DNA of 64,000 nt, from positions 18,423,098-18,487,097 of the forward strand of contig CM070602.1 in NCBI GenBank assembly GCA_036346395.1. Reading direction: 5' to 3'. Made by a program: the position numbers and the translations under genes. Of this stretch, positions 11,540 through 22,439 are shown piece after piece. Each line of letters starts with the position of its first letter. The first letter of the stretch is position 1. The notes below the pieces were generated by a model, which worked only from the letters and a program-made list of their open reading frames with translations, did not search any database and was not told where the DNA came from. Origin of the DNA: Hsuehochloa calcarea. Taxonomy: Eukaryota > Streptophyta > Magnoliopsida > Poales > Poaceae.

Positions 11540-14500
11540 TGTAACATCCCAAATCTTGGCTTTGTATTTCAAATGTATAAAAAGGTAAAAATTTTAAAAC
11601 TTTTGAATATGCATTTGATTTCTGGAGTATTTTCATAAATTGTTGCATTTTAAAATTTTAAAATCAAAGAAACACATACAACTCAAATCGAAGCTCTCAA
11701 TGAAAACAAAAATAAATATTTGTGATCATCATTGGAAAAAAATTATTTAACTCTTATAATATTTATCATGAATAAATATGATTTTTTTCAAATTTATAGA
11801 ACTTAATTCACCCTTGAGAAAATTCAAACCAAGTTCAATAACCCCTGCGGTTAAAGGATTAAAAATAAGAAAATAAAATATGAACAGTAAGATTTTAAAA
11901 AAAATTAGGAGTACTAGGTCATCCGAGGAGCCTCTCTGAAAATGTTTAGAATTTTTGAAATTTATTTTCTATTTTTAAACCACCGGTCAAAGTAGGGTTT
12001 GAATTTAATTCTCAGTCAACTGTTAGTTTGACTCGAATCCAAACCCAAACAGTGTTGGACTCGGTCCAACCCGAGCCACTTGACTTGACCCAACCGCCAA
12101 ACAACACCAACCGCACCCAAGTCCGAGCTAGACCAATGGACTCGACTCAACCCACTTAGACTCTCGACCGAGTTAGGCTCCGACTCAAGCCAATCTCTAT
12201 CGTTGACACGGTGGGACCCACATGTCAGCTACGCCTTCCTCCTCGCGCACTGGCGACGCAGAACTCGCTCGCCACGCGGAGCAACGCTTAGAGCGCGCCG
12301 TCCATGCAACGGTCACGCCGTGACGTCACCGCCCCAGCGGGCCAATCCTTCACGTCGCCGCTTCACGCCGCTCTCTTCCCGACCGTTGCCCGCTATATCT
12401 CGCTCCCTCTCTCCCCTTATATTCCACTTCTCCTCTCGGCCATTGAGGAGAAGGAAGCTAGCTCTTGTGGTACACTTGGGTAGGTTTCCTTCCACTGAGT
12501 CCCCCTTCGTCTCCGATGATCGTCGTCTCCATCTTTCTAGTATTAGCTCTTGTTTCTTCTTGTAGTGCTCGGAACACGGAACACACAAGTCGTCTTCGGC
12601 ACAGGTGAAGCATGCTCCGAAGGCCTCCACCACGCCATTAGTGTTCCCGGTGAGCCCTTGCCTCCCATGGTGCGTCATATTGTGTTCGAGCACGACCAAG
12701 GTTTCCTTAACTAATTCCATCGATTGTCCCCAGGAGCCCGCGAATTTCAAAGTTCCCCCTTTCGGCCGAAAGTCGAACCTTCGTCTCCGACACCGATCCG
12801 GTAAGGCATTCCCCGATTCCCTTCGTTTACACCATCTCCCTTAGCTCCTTATGCTTTCGCACACCTTCATTGCTTTTTCTTATACTTAGGTTCTCCTCTC
12901 CTCGTTGAACCTCTTCATCGACGACGCCATTGCCTACAACAAGGATCCTCCGAGCGTCTCTGAACCTTTACACCGCTCGGGAAGATTCCCTTTGACTCGT
13001 AGAAGCTAATGCATGCACGAAAGAGCTCAATGCACACTTGGTTTGTTACTTGCATGTTCGCTCGAACCTCACCGCCGCTACAGGCCATTGTGAAGCTCGC
13101 CGTCGGCACCCCTAGCTTCGCATGGCCCTCAGGAATCCATTCCTGGCCTTGGTCGGCGCCGCCGTGGCGCATAGTGCTAGCGAGCCACCGGGCAAGCTCA
13201 CGGGCGCGTGTGTCCTATTCGGACCTCTCTTGTAGCACCGTCATTAGGCCAAATCTAGTTCATTAGGGCGTAATGAATGCTTAGCGTATTTAATGACTGG
13301 TTTAACTGAGCTAATAAGTCTATTACACGTGGTAGTGAGCGAAATTGAGGATTTAAACCGGTTTCTTTAGAGTTCGTGACAAGTGGGCCTAAGGCCTTAA
13401 GTGCACAGCGCACCATGGTCCATGGACCCGTAGACCGAGTGCATGGACTTTAGTCCATGTACTATTCGGTGAACCGAGAGTATGATAGGTAGACCCTACC
13501 TGTCAGTAGAATTTAAATCAGAAATTAAAATAAAAAAGAATACTATGCAGTGGACCCCATATGTCTTCGACTATGGCTAGCTCTCGGCTCGGTAAGAAAG
13601 GTATTTAATATTTTTATAAATTCTAAAATAATTTATTGTTGCACTTAAAAATAATTTAACTTCAAAAATACATAACTAATTTATTTTAACTTCAAATCCA
13701 GTTAAATCAATTTTGTTAGTTTTTATTTTTAATAAAATTTAATATGGTATAATTTTTTTTAACATATTAATGTCCTGTATTTTTTAAATATTGCCCTCGA
13801 AATAGGATTATTTTTACACTAGAAAATACTCTAACTTCAAAAATTCATAGAAAATTCATATTAACTCCAAATGAGGAGAATCAAGTTATTATGACTATAA
13901 TTTTTTATTATATGTCATTACATGTAATTTTTATCTCCACTATATTTCTGGAAAATTTCGCCAAATAGTTAATTTTCGGATGAATACTAACAAATCATAA
14001 TTTTTCTTCCCTTTGATATTCCAAAGGTCATAACTTCTGCATACAAACTCTAAATAAAATAATTTTTATTTATAAATTCATCTAAAATCATAATCTACCT
14101 ACTGTGAAATTTTAATTCATTTTGGATGACTTTGAATTTTTGGATATATTTGGTGTTATACGTTCTTATTTGCTTTTCGTATTCAAACGTTAGATTACGA
14201 AGATCCAAATGAGTTCGAGTATGATCCTCAACAGCGCCAAGAAGATTATCTTCAACAAGGCAGGCAACCTCCTTTGATCATATTGATCGTATTACTTTCA
14301 TTACAAAGTATCTTGTTTGCAACTTGTATGTATGCATGTTATATTTGAATTATTATTTTTCGTTAGAGGTTGTTATTCCTATTATATGCATGAGCTGTAG
14401 TAAATGTTTATTCCTTACCACTAGCCCTAAGTTATTATTCCCGCTGATGTTAGTGCTCGGTGGATGTTATAGAGTCTATACATGTTTATGCGAATTGATG

Positions 14501-15894
14501 CTTAGTCATGCTTAGATTAGATAGAATTGGGCGATTATCGACTTTGTCGATAATCTTGATCACATAAATTTTTTATTATGCTATGACCAGCACCATGTGC
14601 TAGATTAATTTGAAAACTAAAAATACAAATGAAATGATTTAGACTTGGGCAAGTGGTTGGATGGTGTGTTGTTGGGTGTGTGGATGTCTTGTCTCGGTCA
14701 ATAAGGACCAAACATCTTGTTTTACCAAAACCAAGTATTTTTGCGTGGTAACCACATGAGAGGGATATAAGACATCTCTTGACTTATTACTTTGGCGTGT
14801 GTTAGCTCAAGATTGCATGGTGGTTGTTGTTCTGTTAAAACAATGTTTTGTTGATGTTGGGTGTGCGGGATGGGTTTTGGGTTTAGGTTTCGTACCCCGA
14901 GGAGCATCGATAGTTGCTGAGGCTGGGCCGATGACTCCGACACAACGTACGAGTTTTCGTCCATACGGGCGGCTCGTAGTTAATACATTATTTTGGAAAT
15001 ATCTCGTAGGACGTAGCCTTGCCGGTATACCTTCGGAAGTGTGCTTTATCCGATGGAAAAATAGGCGATCTCGTGTGGGTACATTGGTACACCTTTGCGG
15101 GTTATAAACTATTCGAATAGTCTCGTCCTAAGTTATGGACACACTTGGGATTGAACTTACAAGAGTTAGACTTAACATTTTAAAATTTTAATCTTTAAAA
15201 CTTAATCAGTTGGCATTGAGAATGGTCTCATGCTATGTTGTGAGCTACGGTGCAGCCACCTATTGTTGTTTAGATGATGTCTAATGTTGTTTACTCGCTG
15301 TAATTTGAAGTATTAAAAATGTTTGCTCACTTGCCATTTTAATCTATTACTTGTACTTCAAATGAAATATTGCTTTATGCTAAAAATTGCGTAGTGTAAT
15401 AGCCTTCTTTGAATCATGAATGTATCTAAATATTCTTTGCTTGTAAGACTTACAGTACAACTTTGTACTCAACCCGTTCTTGTAATTTGAGGAGGTTGAC
15501 CCCAAGGGGTCAATCATTGTGGGTCTCTCTACGAGGATGACTAGCTCAGCGAGCTTAGGCCAGGTTGCCTTGTGGGTAAGGGCAGCCGGTCGGCTTTCTT
15601 TTGTGACATCTTATGGCTTTTGATATTCCACTGCATACTTGACTTTTATTATTGCTATTTGGCCGGTCGGCCGTATGTATGAAAACTGAAGTTGTATGAT
15701 GATTATGTTGTAACCTTTTGAGATTACGGTATTGTAATATTGTTGTATGGCATTGCTATTGATATTGTTTTGTGAGGTGTATGTATATCGCTCTTAGGAG
15801 GTATGCAATGCACCGAGGGCGGGATATTTGATTTGTAATGTTAGGACCAATCAGATGGTTAAGTATTACAAGTTAAATACCCCGGGCTCTCACA
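11540..15894. mobile_element. Solo-LTR-like element (TGTAACATCCC family), 4.36 kb
   Basis: The element starts TGTAACATCCCAAA at 11540 and ends GGGCTCTCACA at 15894, so it has LTR-style TG...CA termini with short inverted ends (TGT...ACA). A perfect 5-bp TSD, AGGCG, flanks it at 11535-11539 and 15895-15899. There is no gag or pol coding, PBS or internal LTR pair, so it is best read as a solo LTR left by recombination, although a non-autonomous element is possible. An internal promoter-like segment lies near 12390-12425. Open frames inside, for example 12203-12565, are GC-rich and domain-free. The same terminus occurs at 60859 and related ones at 27150 and 36313. Confidence 0.8.
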
Positions 15895-15899
15895 AGGCG

Positions 15900-16311
15900 G
15901 TGGTGGTGAGAGGCGAGAGGGAGTGAGTGGAGGCGACGCAAGGGGAGAGGGTAGCGAAGGGGAGGAAGCGATCAGGTGGAACTCCTGGTAGGAGGGGGGA
16001 GTGTGGCACGAGTGAAGAATTGAGAAGAGGCAACAGTTAGAGGAAGAGGAGGAGGAAGGGCATAACAAACATTTCACGTGGGCTAAAATACGAAATGGAT
16101 TTTCCAATAGGAAAAATGGGGAAATGGCATAATATCAATCCAGAAATTTGATACGGGCCAAATAATCTATCTCGTTGGAAATAAATGCAAATTATAGAAG
16201 GCATATGAAATATGGGGCATATGATCAATTTTCCCTAAATAAAGTTAGGAGCATGCACCCAGCCAAAATTTCTTCGGATTGTGTGTGTGTGTGTGTGTGA
16301 AAATGGTATGG
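15900..16311. other. Flank; GA-rich then AT-rich, GT microsatellite
   Basis: To about 16060 the plus strand is purine-rich; the minus strand there reads as a Ser/Pro-rich frame that may be the upstream side of the interrupted pyruvate-kinase-like fragment. A GT microsatellite lies at 16281-16299. No gene is supported. Confidence 0.4.
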
Positions 16312-16783
16312 TACTCTTGAGAGTACGTACTCCCACATCTCATATACCATTTAAACCATATGATGCTACATCTTTATCAATTTGAGCATACTCCAATAAT
16401 GATTATAAGATACCCCAAAATGAGTTCTATGAAATTTTTAATTAAAACCCACCTTTTAAAGCAAAATTTGTGACATGCTTCTTTTATATATAAAAATGGT
16501 ATACAACAACTGGAGTCATATATATATATATAGGACTCTAGTTTCGTACTCCCGGGAGTACATACTCCCACTTCAAATATACCATTTAAACGAATATATT
16601 ATACTTTAAAATTTTCAGTATACTTAAATACCAATTATAAGATACTTCAATGTGACTTGATTAAAAAAAATTCTCATTGGAACCCTTTATTTTTTGTTGT
16701 ATACCAATTTTATATATAAAAGAAGTATGTCATAAATTTTGCTATAAAAAGTGTTGGAAGCTTTTTTATACTCCCGGGAGTAG
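16312..16783. repeat. Fold-back repeat with three 14-bp palindromes
   Basis: Palindromes of the form TACTCYYGRGAGTA occur at 16312, 16547 and 16769. Between them, 16453-16508 and 16696-16751 are imperfect inverted repeats of about 56 bp, both containing TTTATATATAAAA next to an AAGCATG/CATGCTT-like block. The sequence just after the first and second palindromes also matches directly (TACTCCCAC...ATATACCATTTAAAC). It looks like a compound fold-back MITE; no clear TSD was found. Confidence 0.65.
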
Positions 16784-18728
16784 TTACTCCTTATTTCATA
16801 TCTCACAACGTAGAGTGTATCTTGCGCAATCGAGAGTATGTATGTGTAGTATACGAGTATATAAGACCACTTAGGTGGTATTTACACATTTTTAGGGGTG
16901 ATATGCATAATTTTTTTTAGACATACTCCTTTTTATGTGCGAATATGAAGGTATTTACAAAATATGCTAAAACTATGAGCTTAATCACACACACACACAC
17001 ACACCAGTCCAGTATTTTCTTCTTCTTGAAATCAGTCGATTTTATCACATTTTGATATGCTTCGAGACTACGAGCGCGATCATCGCCACCGGTGAAGCTG
17101 ACTTGCCGACGCTGAAGTCGAGCGGCCTTGCTGCAAGCCCCTTCCACGAATGACGCTTTGTCGCATGCCCCTTTCTTTTCCTTAATAACTTATATTAAGG
17201 AGATACACCGGAGGTGCCTCCTGGCGATGACAAGAATGACGAGGCGCGGGGTGAGGTCATTTGTGGATGAGGACTCGTGGGGGTGAGGATGATGAACACA
17301 GTGACAAGGTGAGGAAGGACAACGACGAGGGGCGGGTAGAGGCAGCAGTAAGGACGACGACGGTGGGGAAGAAGGTCGGAGCTGGTGGCGGGTGTGCTGC
17401 GACAGGAGAGGAGGTGGGCGGCCACAATATGGGGTAGGAGTGGTGGAGCATGATGGCGTCCGCGTCATTGAGGAGGCAACGCACATGGCAGGGCATAGCG
17501 GTGATAAGGATTCAACTAGCTGATGAGATGAATCCCGATTGTTGGCCCAATTTTTCACGGTACACTCGAAGATCAGTAGCTCGTCGGCCCCTTCTCTTTA
17601 CTTCGAGTGAACAGTACCCACATACGTGAACAGTAAGTACCACACAGGTGAATTGTACCAAACCCTAGATAGCAAATCTTCAATCTATAGTTATGCTAAA
17701 CCTTGAGGATTAGAAACAATAGAGAATAACTTCACAAACTGATTTGATTTGGTTGAATTGCAAAGACAGGGTAGTAGACGGATCTTCTTGGTTGTAGTCG
17801 CTTTGCGCCCAAGCTGAAACACCAGATGAGAACTTCCTCTTGCTTCCTCCTCTCTCCGGCCCACCCTCTTAGTAACTCTCAAGAACACATCTCAACTTAA
17901 GAACACACGATGTGCGTCAAAATGGCTTTTCTGATTTTTATTATCTAAATCATCACTTTTCCACCTACATGGTGCGGCCATGGGGGGTTTATACAGCTTC
18001 CCACGCAAGCACAAATAGACTCGAATGAACAACACATGCAGATGAACAATCATCCGAGTCGGACGAACATTATCTGAGTTGGTGAACAGTCACATGAACA
18101 ATATATGAAACCAGATCCTATTGTAGACTCCTACTTTAATTTAAAATTTAAACTACTCTAATTTCAAAATAAAAGTATTAAACACCATTTGGCTGTCCGA
18201 ATTGGATCCAAACTGAACCAACCCACGTGCCATGTTCCCGGTGTCCTCTCTATGCATGACCAAGTCTCCCTCTCGGTTTCCCTTGTGTCATGGGTTTTCA
18301 TTCTCTTAGCTTATTGCGCGAACTTGTTCCATGCACTTGATGCTTCCTTTGACGCCAATGTAACCCTTGCTGCTATGTCACCATGTGTTTTTCTTGATCG
18401 CCCGCATTCGCTGGGGTTTTATTCCGAGAGTATGTTCCCTTTCATTGGCCAACATCCCCATCCACCATCTCGACTTTCACAACGTTTTGTTTTACCTTTT
18501 GTTGCAAAACAATACCAATAGTACCAATTTGAGTTCTAACATTAGTTTATAATTTAGGGATGTAAACCAATGATTTTGTAGTACTTATGGCCATATCAGG
18601 CGGTGGTGGTTTGTATCGTGGGTGCTGTGGGTGGGGGGGGGGATTGGCTATTTGCCTTTGCCTTTAGAAGAAGTAAGGTGAATCTGGACGCTTAGATCGA
18701 GGTATGATGGTGGAAAAAGACGATTGAT

Positions 18729-18781
<53 letters not shown>

Positions 18782-18944
18782 AGTCGATTGTCATATAGAC
18801 AAATCCCATTGTTTTTTTAGTTCATGGATCGTAGAGAGTAGAGAATGAATTATATTTCCTTCGAAACTCTTATGTTTCAAACAATATTTTAGGGTATAAG
18901 GATCCTAAAAGCAATTGCCAATGATTTCTTAGTCATGAGATAAA
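16784..18944. other. Intergenic; microsatellites, no supported gene
   Basis: A CA microsatellite lies at about 16985-17004. Open frames at 17190-17558 (minus) and 18189-18521 (plus) are unrecognised; the first is Ser/Pro/His-rich and low-complexity. Nothing supports transcription. Confidence 0.45.
18731..18779. repeat. (AG)n microsatellite
   Basis: About 24 uninterrupted AG repeats, the longest simple repeat in the window. Confidence 0.95.
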
Positions 18945-19708
18945 TGCCCTGTTTGTTTAGGCTTAGGCTTTTTGGCTTATAGCTTAAAGCCAGCTTTTTG
19001 GCTTAATTGGCTTATAAGCCCTCCAGCTTTTAAGCCAAGCTTTGGTGTTTGGTAATCTGGCTTTTTATAGGATGTTGGCTTATTGAGTTGTGTGTGAAGG
19101 ATAAAAAGTCTGAATTGCCCTTGAGGGTTTGAAAGATGTTTTTAAGGATGAATTTAAACTTATTTTTTCATAGGATTTGTAACTATGACGATACGTGCAA
19201 GTGTACATATAAAACAAAAAAAAAGTTTTGCTTGTTCGTGCATATATTAATTATGGACATTGCGTAATGAAAGAAATTAATATAGAAAGACATTTTAGCC
19301 AACCAAACAAAATAATATCCGATCATATCATAATAAAGTATCGCTTGGGTCATAATCTTCATTAAGATCACATCTCTCGAAAATCTCATCACGTAAAGCA
19401 CTATCTCGGATAAAATTGTGTAGTGACATACATGCAATTATCATTTTTGTTTGAATCTTAATTTTATAAGGGTGAAAAAAAGAGAGATTCATGTTTATAT
19501 ACCGAATGGCATTTTGGGGTAATTTTAGCGAACTTGGTGTAATCGGTTATTCTATTCATAAAGCCAAAAAACACCTCTTCCTTGGCTTATGGCTTTTAGG
19601 TTTAAAATGGCTTAAGCTTTTTATAAGCCAGATAAAAAAGCCACCCCTTTGTTTAGGCTTAGGCTTTTTTGCTTATAAGCCAGGCAAAAAGCCTAAACAA
19701 ACAGGGCC
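18945..19708. mobile_element. PIF/Harbinger-type DNA transposon remnant
   Basis: The left end reads GCCCTGTTTGTTTAGGC and the right end is its inverse, GCCTAAACAAACAGGGCC, giving terminal inverted repeats of about 17-20 bp. The subterminal regions are full of the palindrome GGCTTATAAGCC and its variants. AAA on both sides (18942-18944 and 19709-19711) fits the 3-bp TSD of this superfamily, if the first base of the left end has mutated. The interior keeps a piece of transposase. At 764 bp it is an internally deleted, non-autonomous copy. Confidence 0.7.
19331..19438 (-). pseudogene. PIF/Harbinger transposase C-terminal fragment
   Basis: A minus-strand frame of 36 codons encodes MSLHNFIRDS and DEIFERCD, the C-terminal hallmark of PIF/Harbinger DDE transposases (ALHNFIR-type motif). 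The three catalytic acidic residues lie upstream in intact proteins and are missing here. It sits inside the inverted-repeat-bounded element, which ties the two identifications together. Confidence 0.65.
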
Positions 19709-19761
19709 AAAATCTTGGAAAATTTACTTAAAAATAATCCACATAACATGTACTTAGTGGG

Positions 19762-19906
19762 GCTTACAAACCGGTGGCAAGTTTATATCTTATGGCTAAA
19801 GACCATGGTTCGAGTCCCTACTTACGTTCGTCATTCATGACTTCTCAGTTACGTTGCCTTTAAGGGTGAGTACGATAGTTAACCGTGCCATTTGCAAAAA
19901 AAAAGA
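19762..19906 (+). mobile_element. SINE (tRNA-derived) with 14-bp TSD
   Basis: The 145-bp body has a perfect pol III B-box core, GGTTCGAGTCC, near 19807 and ends in an A-rich tail (about 19896-19906). It is flanked by direct repeats ATGTACTTAGTGGG (19748-19761) and ATGTAGTTAGTGGG (19907-19920), 13 of 14 identical, which is the normal signature of LINE-mediated SINE insertion. The A box is less clear. The family was not identified. Confidence 0.75.
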
Positions 19907-19965
19907 ATGTAGTTAGTGGGACTCAAATATGATACATACCGTGTCAATTGAAATAACCACATGTT

Positions 19966-20017
19966 GATAACTTTGAAGAATTTGTAGTGCTGATAACTTT
20001 GAAGAATTTGTAGTGCT
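19966..20017. repeat. Perfect 26-bp tandem duplication
   Basis: The 26-bp unit starting GATAACTTTGAAGAATTT occurs twice without a gap or mismatch (19966-19991 and 19992-20017). Perfect identity suggests a recent event. Confidence 0.95.
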
Positions 20018-20681
20018 TTTGTTTGAAACTCCCACGGAGCCTTATTCGGAATTCAGGATTCCTAAAGAAATTATGGACAAATTCTGTAAAAGAGCATGAA
20101 TTTATTTAAGCATACAATAAACTAAAATAATAGCTTTTACGAGGTCATGAACGCTTGTTTAATATTCGAAAGTAGAAATACTACTACTACTACTGTGAGC
20201 GTTCCATGAATAGTTGATGTCATTGTTGCTCATTATAATATCTCAACTCAAAATACAATAAACACCATTCACACTGACAAAAAAACTCAACCATTCTCGA
20301 AAAAAAAACAAACTCAACCATGAATTTTCATTCTCCGACTTTTAACGGGACCTCTCACCTGACGCAGTCCATCGCACCTATTTTTTTTTGGCCAATCAAT
20401 TTATTGTTCAAAAATGTAATATTCGATACCCCATTTGGCCATTTCAGTCAGACGGCTCTCAAGTGTAAAGCACATGCGTTTTCCGGTGCAACAGAAGATC
20501 CATTTGACACGTTCGTTCCCCCCGACTCGTGTCGTCTTCGTCCAAAAACCAATTAACCCTTCGTAGTTCGCACCATCACCCCAACCAACCCTTGCCCCGC
20601 GAGGCCGCGACCAGCTCGCTCGCACACGCGGACGCATGCGAGGCCACACTACCACAAGCCCCAAGTAGCACCCGCCCGGCA
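20018..20681 (+). promoter_or_regulatory. Upstream region and 5' leader of the GDS/DxxH membrane-protein gene
   Basis: This stretch holds no other gene. A CCAAT element (GGCCAATCAAT) lies at 20390-20400. The last 150 bp are open in the same frame as the gene but encode low-complexity Ser/His/Pro/Ala sequence, which fits a GC-rich leader. No convincing TATA box was found. Confidence 0.4.
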
Positions 20682-22439
20682 ATGTCGGCGCACCTTCCGA
20701 CGCCCCACGGGCCCAACATCGTGCTCGCCGCCGGGGACGCCAAGAAGACCCACGTCGGTGGCGACCCCAAGAAGCTCTCCTGCTGCGGCGGCGGGGGCGA
20801 CCACCACATCCCCAAGAAGCCCGGCGGCGGCCCCTCCGCCACGAAGCTCGTGCTCGCGTCCTTCCTCGGCGTCATCGTGCTCCTCGCCGTGGACGTGTCC
20901 CTCGCCGGCGCCGGCGCGAATCGCCGGCTGCGGCACCAGTACCGGCATTACGTCGGCGGCAGCCGCGCCAAGAACGCCTCGCTTTCTTGGCTCTCCGTGC
21001 CGGACCCCTCCAACTTCACTGAAGATCTCCTAGCGCGGTGGCTCACGCCTGGAGGTTCGCCGTGCCGCGACGCGCGCACGACCAACATCTCCATCCCGGT
21101 TCTTGACGATGCCGCGGCGGCGGGCGCGGTGACCAAGCTGGGCGCCGCCGAGATCCACGAGTTCACGTTCTGGGCGCTGGATGACGCCGGCCAGCGGAGC
21201 TGCCTCGGCGGGGACTTCTTCGAGATTGATCTTTCCGGGAACGCGTGGAAGTCGCGGCCCCCCGTCGTGGACCACGGCGATGGCTCCTACTCCTTCCGCC
21301 TCCAAGTTGCGCCCCGCTTCGCCGCGGGGGATTTCCACCTCACCATCGTCCTCCTCTTCCGCAGCTTCGAGGGCCTTAAGTTCTCCTCCGCAAGGTTCAA
21401 GTACCGCACCGAGCTGCGCCGCATTCCTCTCCTGTTCCGGCCAGGCAACTCGTCGCTCCCAGCACTGAAGACTTGCCGCGCAGCCGACTTCGCGCGCGAC
21501 GTCTGGTCCGGCCGGTGGACGCGGCTCGCCAAGAACGACAACTGCGAGGACGTGGATGACGCCGGCCGGTACAGGTGCTTGGAACCGGAGCTCCCGTGCG
21601 AGCCGCCGTGGTGCGACGGGCCACTTGGCGCGCTGGAGAGCAACGGGTGGGTGTACTCGGCGCACTGCTCGTTCAAGCTCTTCACGGCCGACGCGGCGTG
21701 GCGGTGCCTGGACGGTAAGTGGCTCTTCTTCTGGGGCGACTCCAACCACGTCGACACCATCCGGAACCTCCTGACCCTCGTTCTTGGTGTCACGGACACG
21801 TCCGCCGTGACGCGCCGGTTCGATGCCGTGTTCGCGAATCCCAGCGGCGGGCCGGGGACCGTGCGGATCACGAGCATCTTTAACGGCCACTGGAACATGA
21901 GCATGAACTATCTCGGCCTTCATTCCCTCCGGGACAAGGGGTTCCGTCGGCTTGTCAGGTCGTTCTTCTTGGCCGATGACCGTGCCCCGGACGCCGTCAT
22001 CCTGAACTCCGGCCTGCACGACGGGTGCTACTGGACCAGCGTCCGCTCTTACGCGCAGGGCGCGGAGTATGCTGCACAGTTCTGGGCTGGAGTTATGGCT
22101 GAAGCACGGGCGCGTGGACACGCCGTGCCGAGGGTGTTCTACCGGACGACGGTTGCGACGGGCGGGTACGCTCGGGACCTGGCATTCAATCCAAACAAGA
22201 TGGAGGCATTCAACGGCGTGCTCGTCGAGAAGCTGAGGCGGCATGGGCTGCTCACGGGCGGGGTGATAGACAACTTCGACATGACGTTCCCGTGGCACTA
22301 CGACAACCGTTGCAATGACGGCGTGCACTATGGGCGTGCCCCAGCGAAGTTGGTGTGGCGGGACGGCAAGATTGGGCACCAGTACTTCGTGGACCTCATG
22401 CTGGGGCATGTGCTCCTCAATGCCATCTGCAATCGATGA
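20682..22439 (+). CDS. Type II membrane protein with Ig-like (filamin/NXPE-type) region and GDS...DxxH esterase-like domain
   Basis: This intronless gene encodes 585 residues and looks intact. A short Gly/Pro-rich cytosolic N-terminus (1-54) is followed by one membrane segment at about 55-76 (KLVLASFLGVIVLLAVDVSL) and a basic stretch, the layout of a type II Golgi or secretory-pathway protein. Residues of about 165-250 form an Ig/filamin-like region with the GDGSYSF signature. The C-terminal half has FFWGDSN (G352-D353-S354) and DGVH (D546-H549), matching the GDS and DxxH motifs of PC-esterase/TBL, NXPE and CASD1-like acyl esterases or acetyltransferases. By family knowledge it may act on cell-wall or glycan O-acyl groups; the substrate is unknown. 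An in-frame ATG at 20529 would add 51 low-complexity residues; 20682 is preferred for its context (GGCAATGTCGG) and closer placement before the membrane anchor. Codons are strongly GC-ending. No neighbour suggests a pathway. Confidence 0.88.
   Translation: MSAHLPTPHGPNIVLAAGDAKKTHVGGDPKKLSCCGGGGDHHIPKKPGGGPSATKLVLASFLGVIVLLAVDVSLAGAGANRRLRHQYRHYVGGSRAKNASLSWLSVPDPSNFTEDLLARWLTPGGSPCRDARTTNISIPVLDDAAAAGAVTKLGAAEIHEFTFWALDDAGQRSCLGGDFFEIDLSGNAWKSRPPVVDHGDGSYSFRLQVAPRFAAGDFHLTIVLLFRSFEGLKFSSARFKYRTELRRIPLLFRPGNSSLPALKTCRAADFARDVWSGRWTRLAKNDNCEDVDDAGRYRCLEPELPCEPPWCDGPLGALESNGWVYSAHCSFKLFTADAAWRCLDGKWLFFWGDSNHVDTIRNLLTLVLGVTDTSAVTRRFDAVFANPSGGPGTVRITSIFNGHWNMSMNYLGLHSLRDKGFRRLVRSFFLADDRAPDAVILNSGLHDGCYWTSVRSYAQGAEYAAQFWAGVMAEARARGHAVPRVFYRTTVATGGYARDLAFNPNKMEAFNGVLVEKLRRHGLLTGGVIDNFDMTFPWHYDNRCNDGVHYGRAPAKLVWRDGKIGHQYFVDLMLGHVLLNAICNR

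Noticed and set aside
10741..16300. Pack-MULE carrying the pyruvate kinase fragment
   Set aside because: No long terminal inverted repeats or 9-bp TSD could be found by eye; kept only as a hypothesis in the findings.
20529..20681. In-frame upstream Met extending the GDS/DxxH protein by 51 residues
   Set aside because: The added part is low-complexity Ser/His/Pro/Ala sequence, and the Met at 20682 has better context and sits closer to the membrane anchor. It remains possible.
21030..22409. 459-codon open frame on the opposite strand of the GDS/DxxH gene
   Set aside because: It is a shadow caused by strong GC-ending codons of the real gene; it has no recognisable domain.
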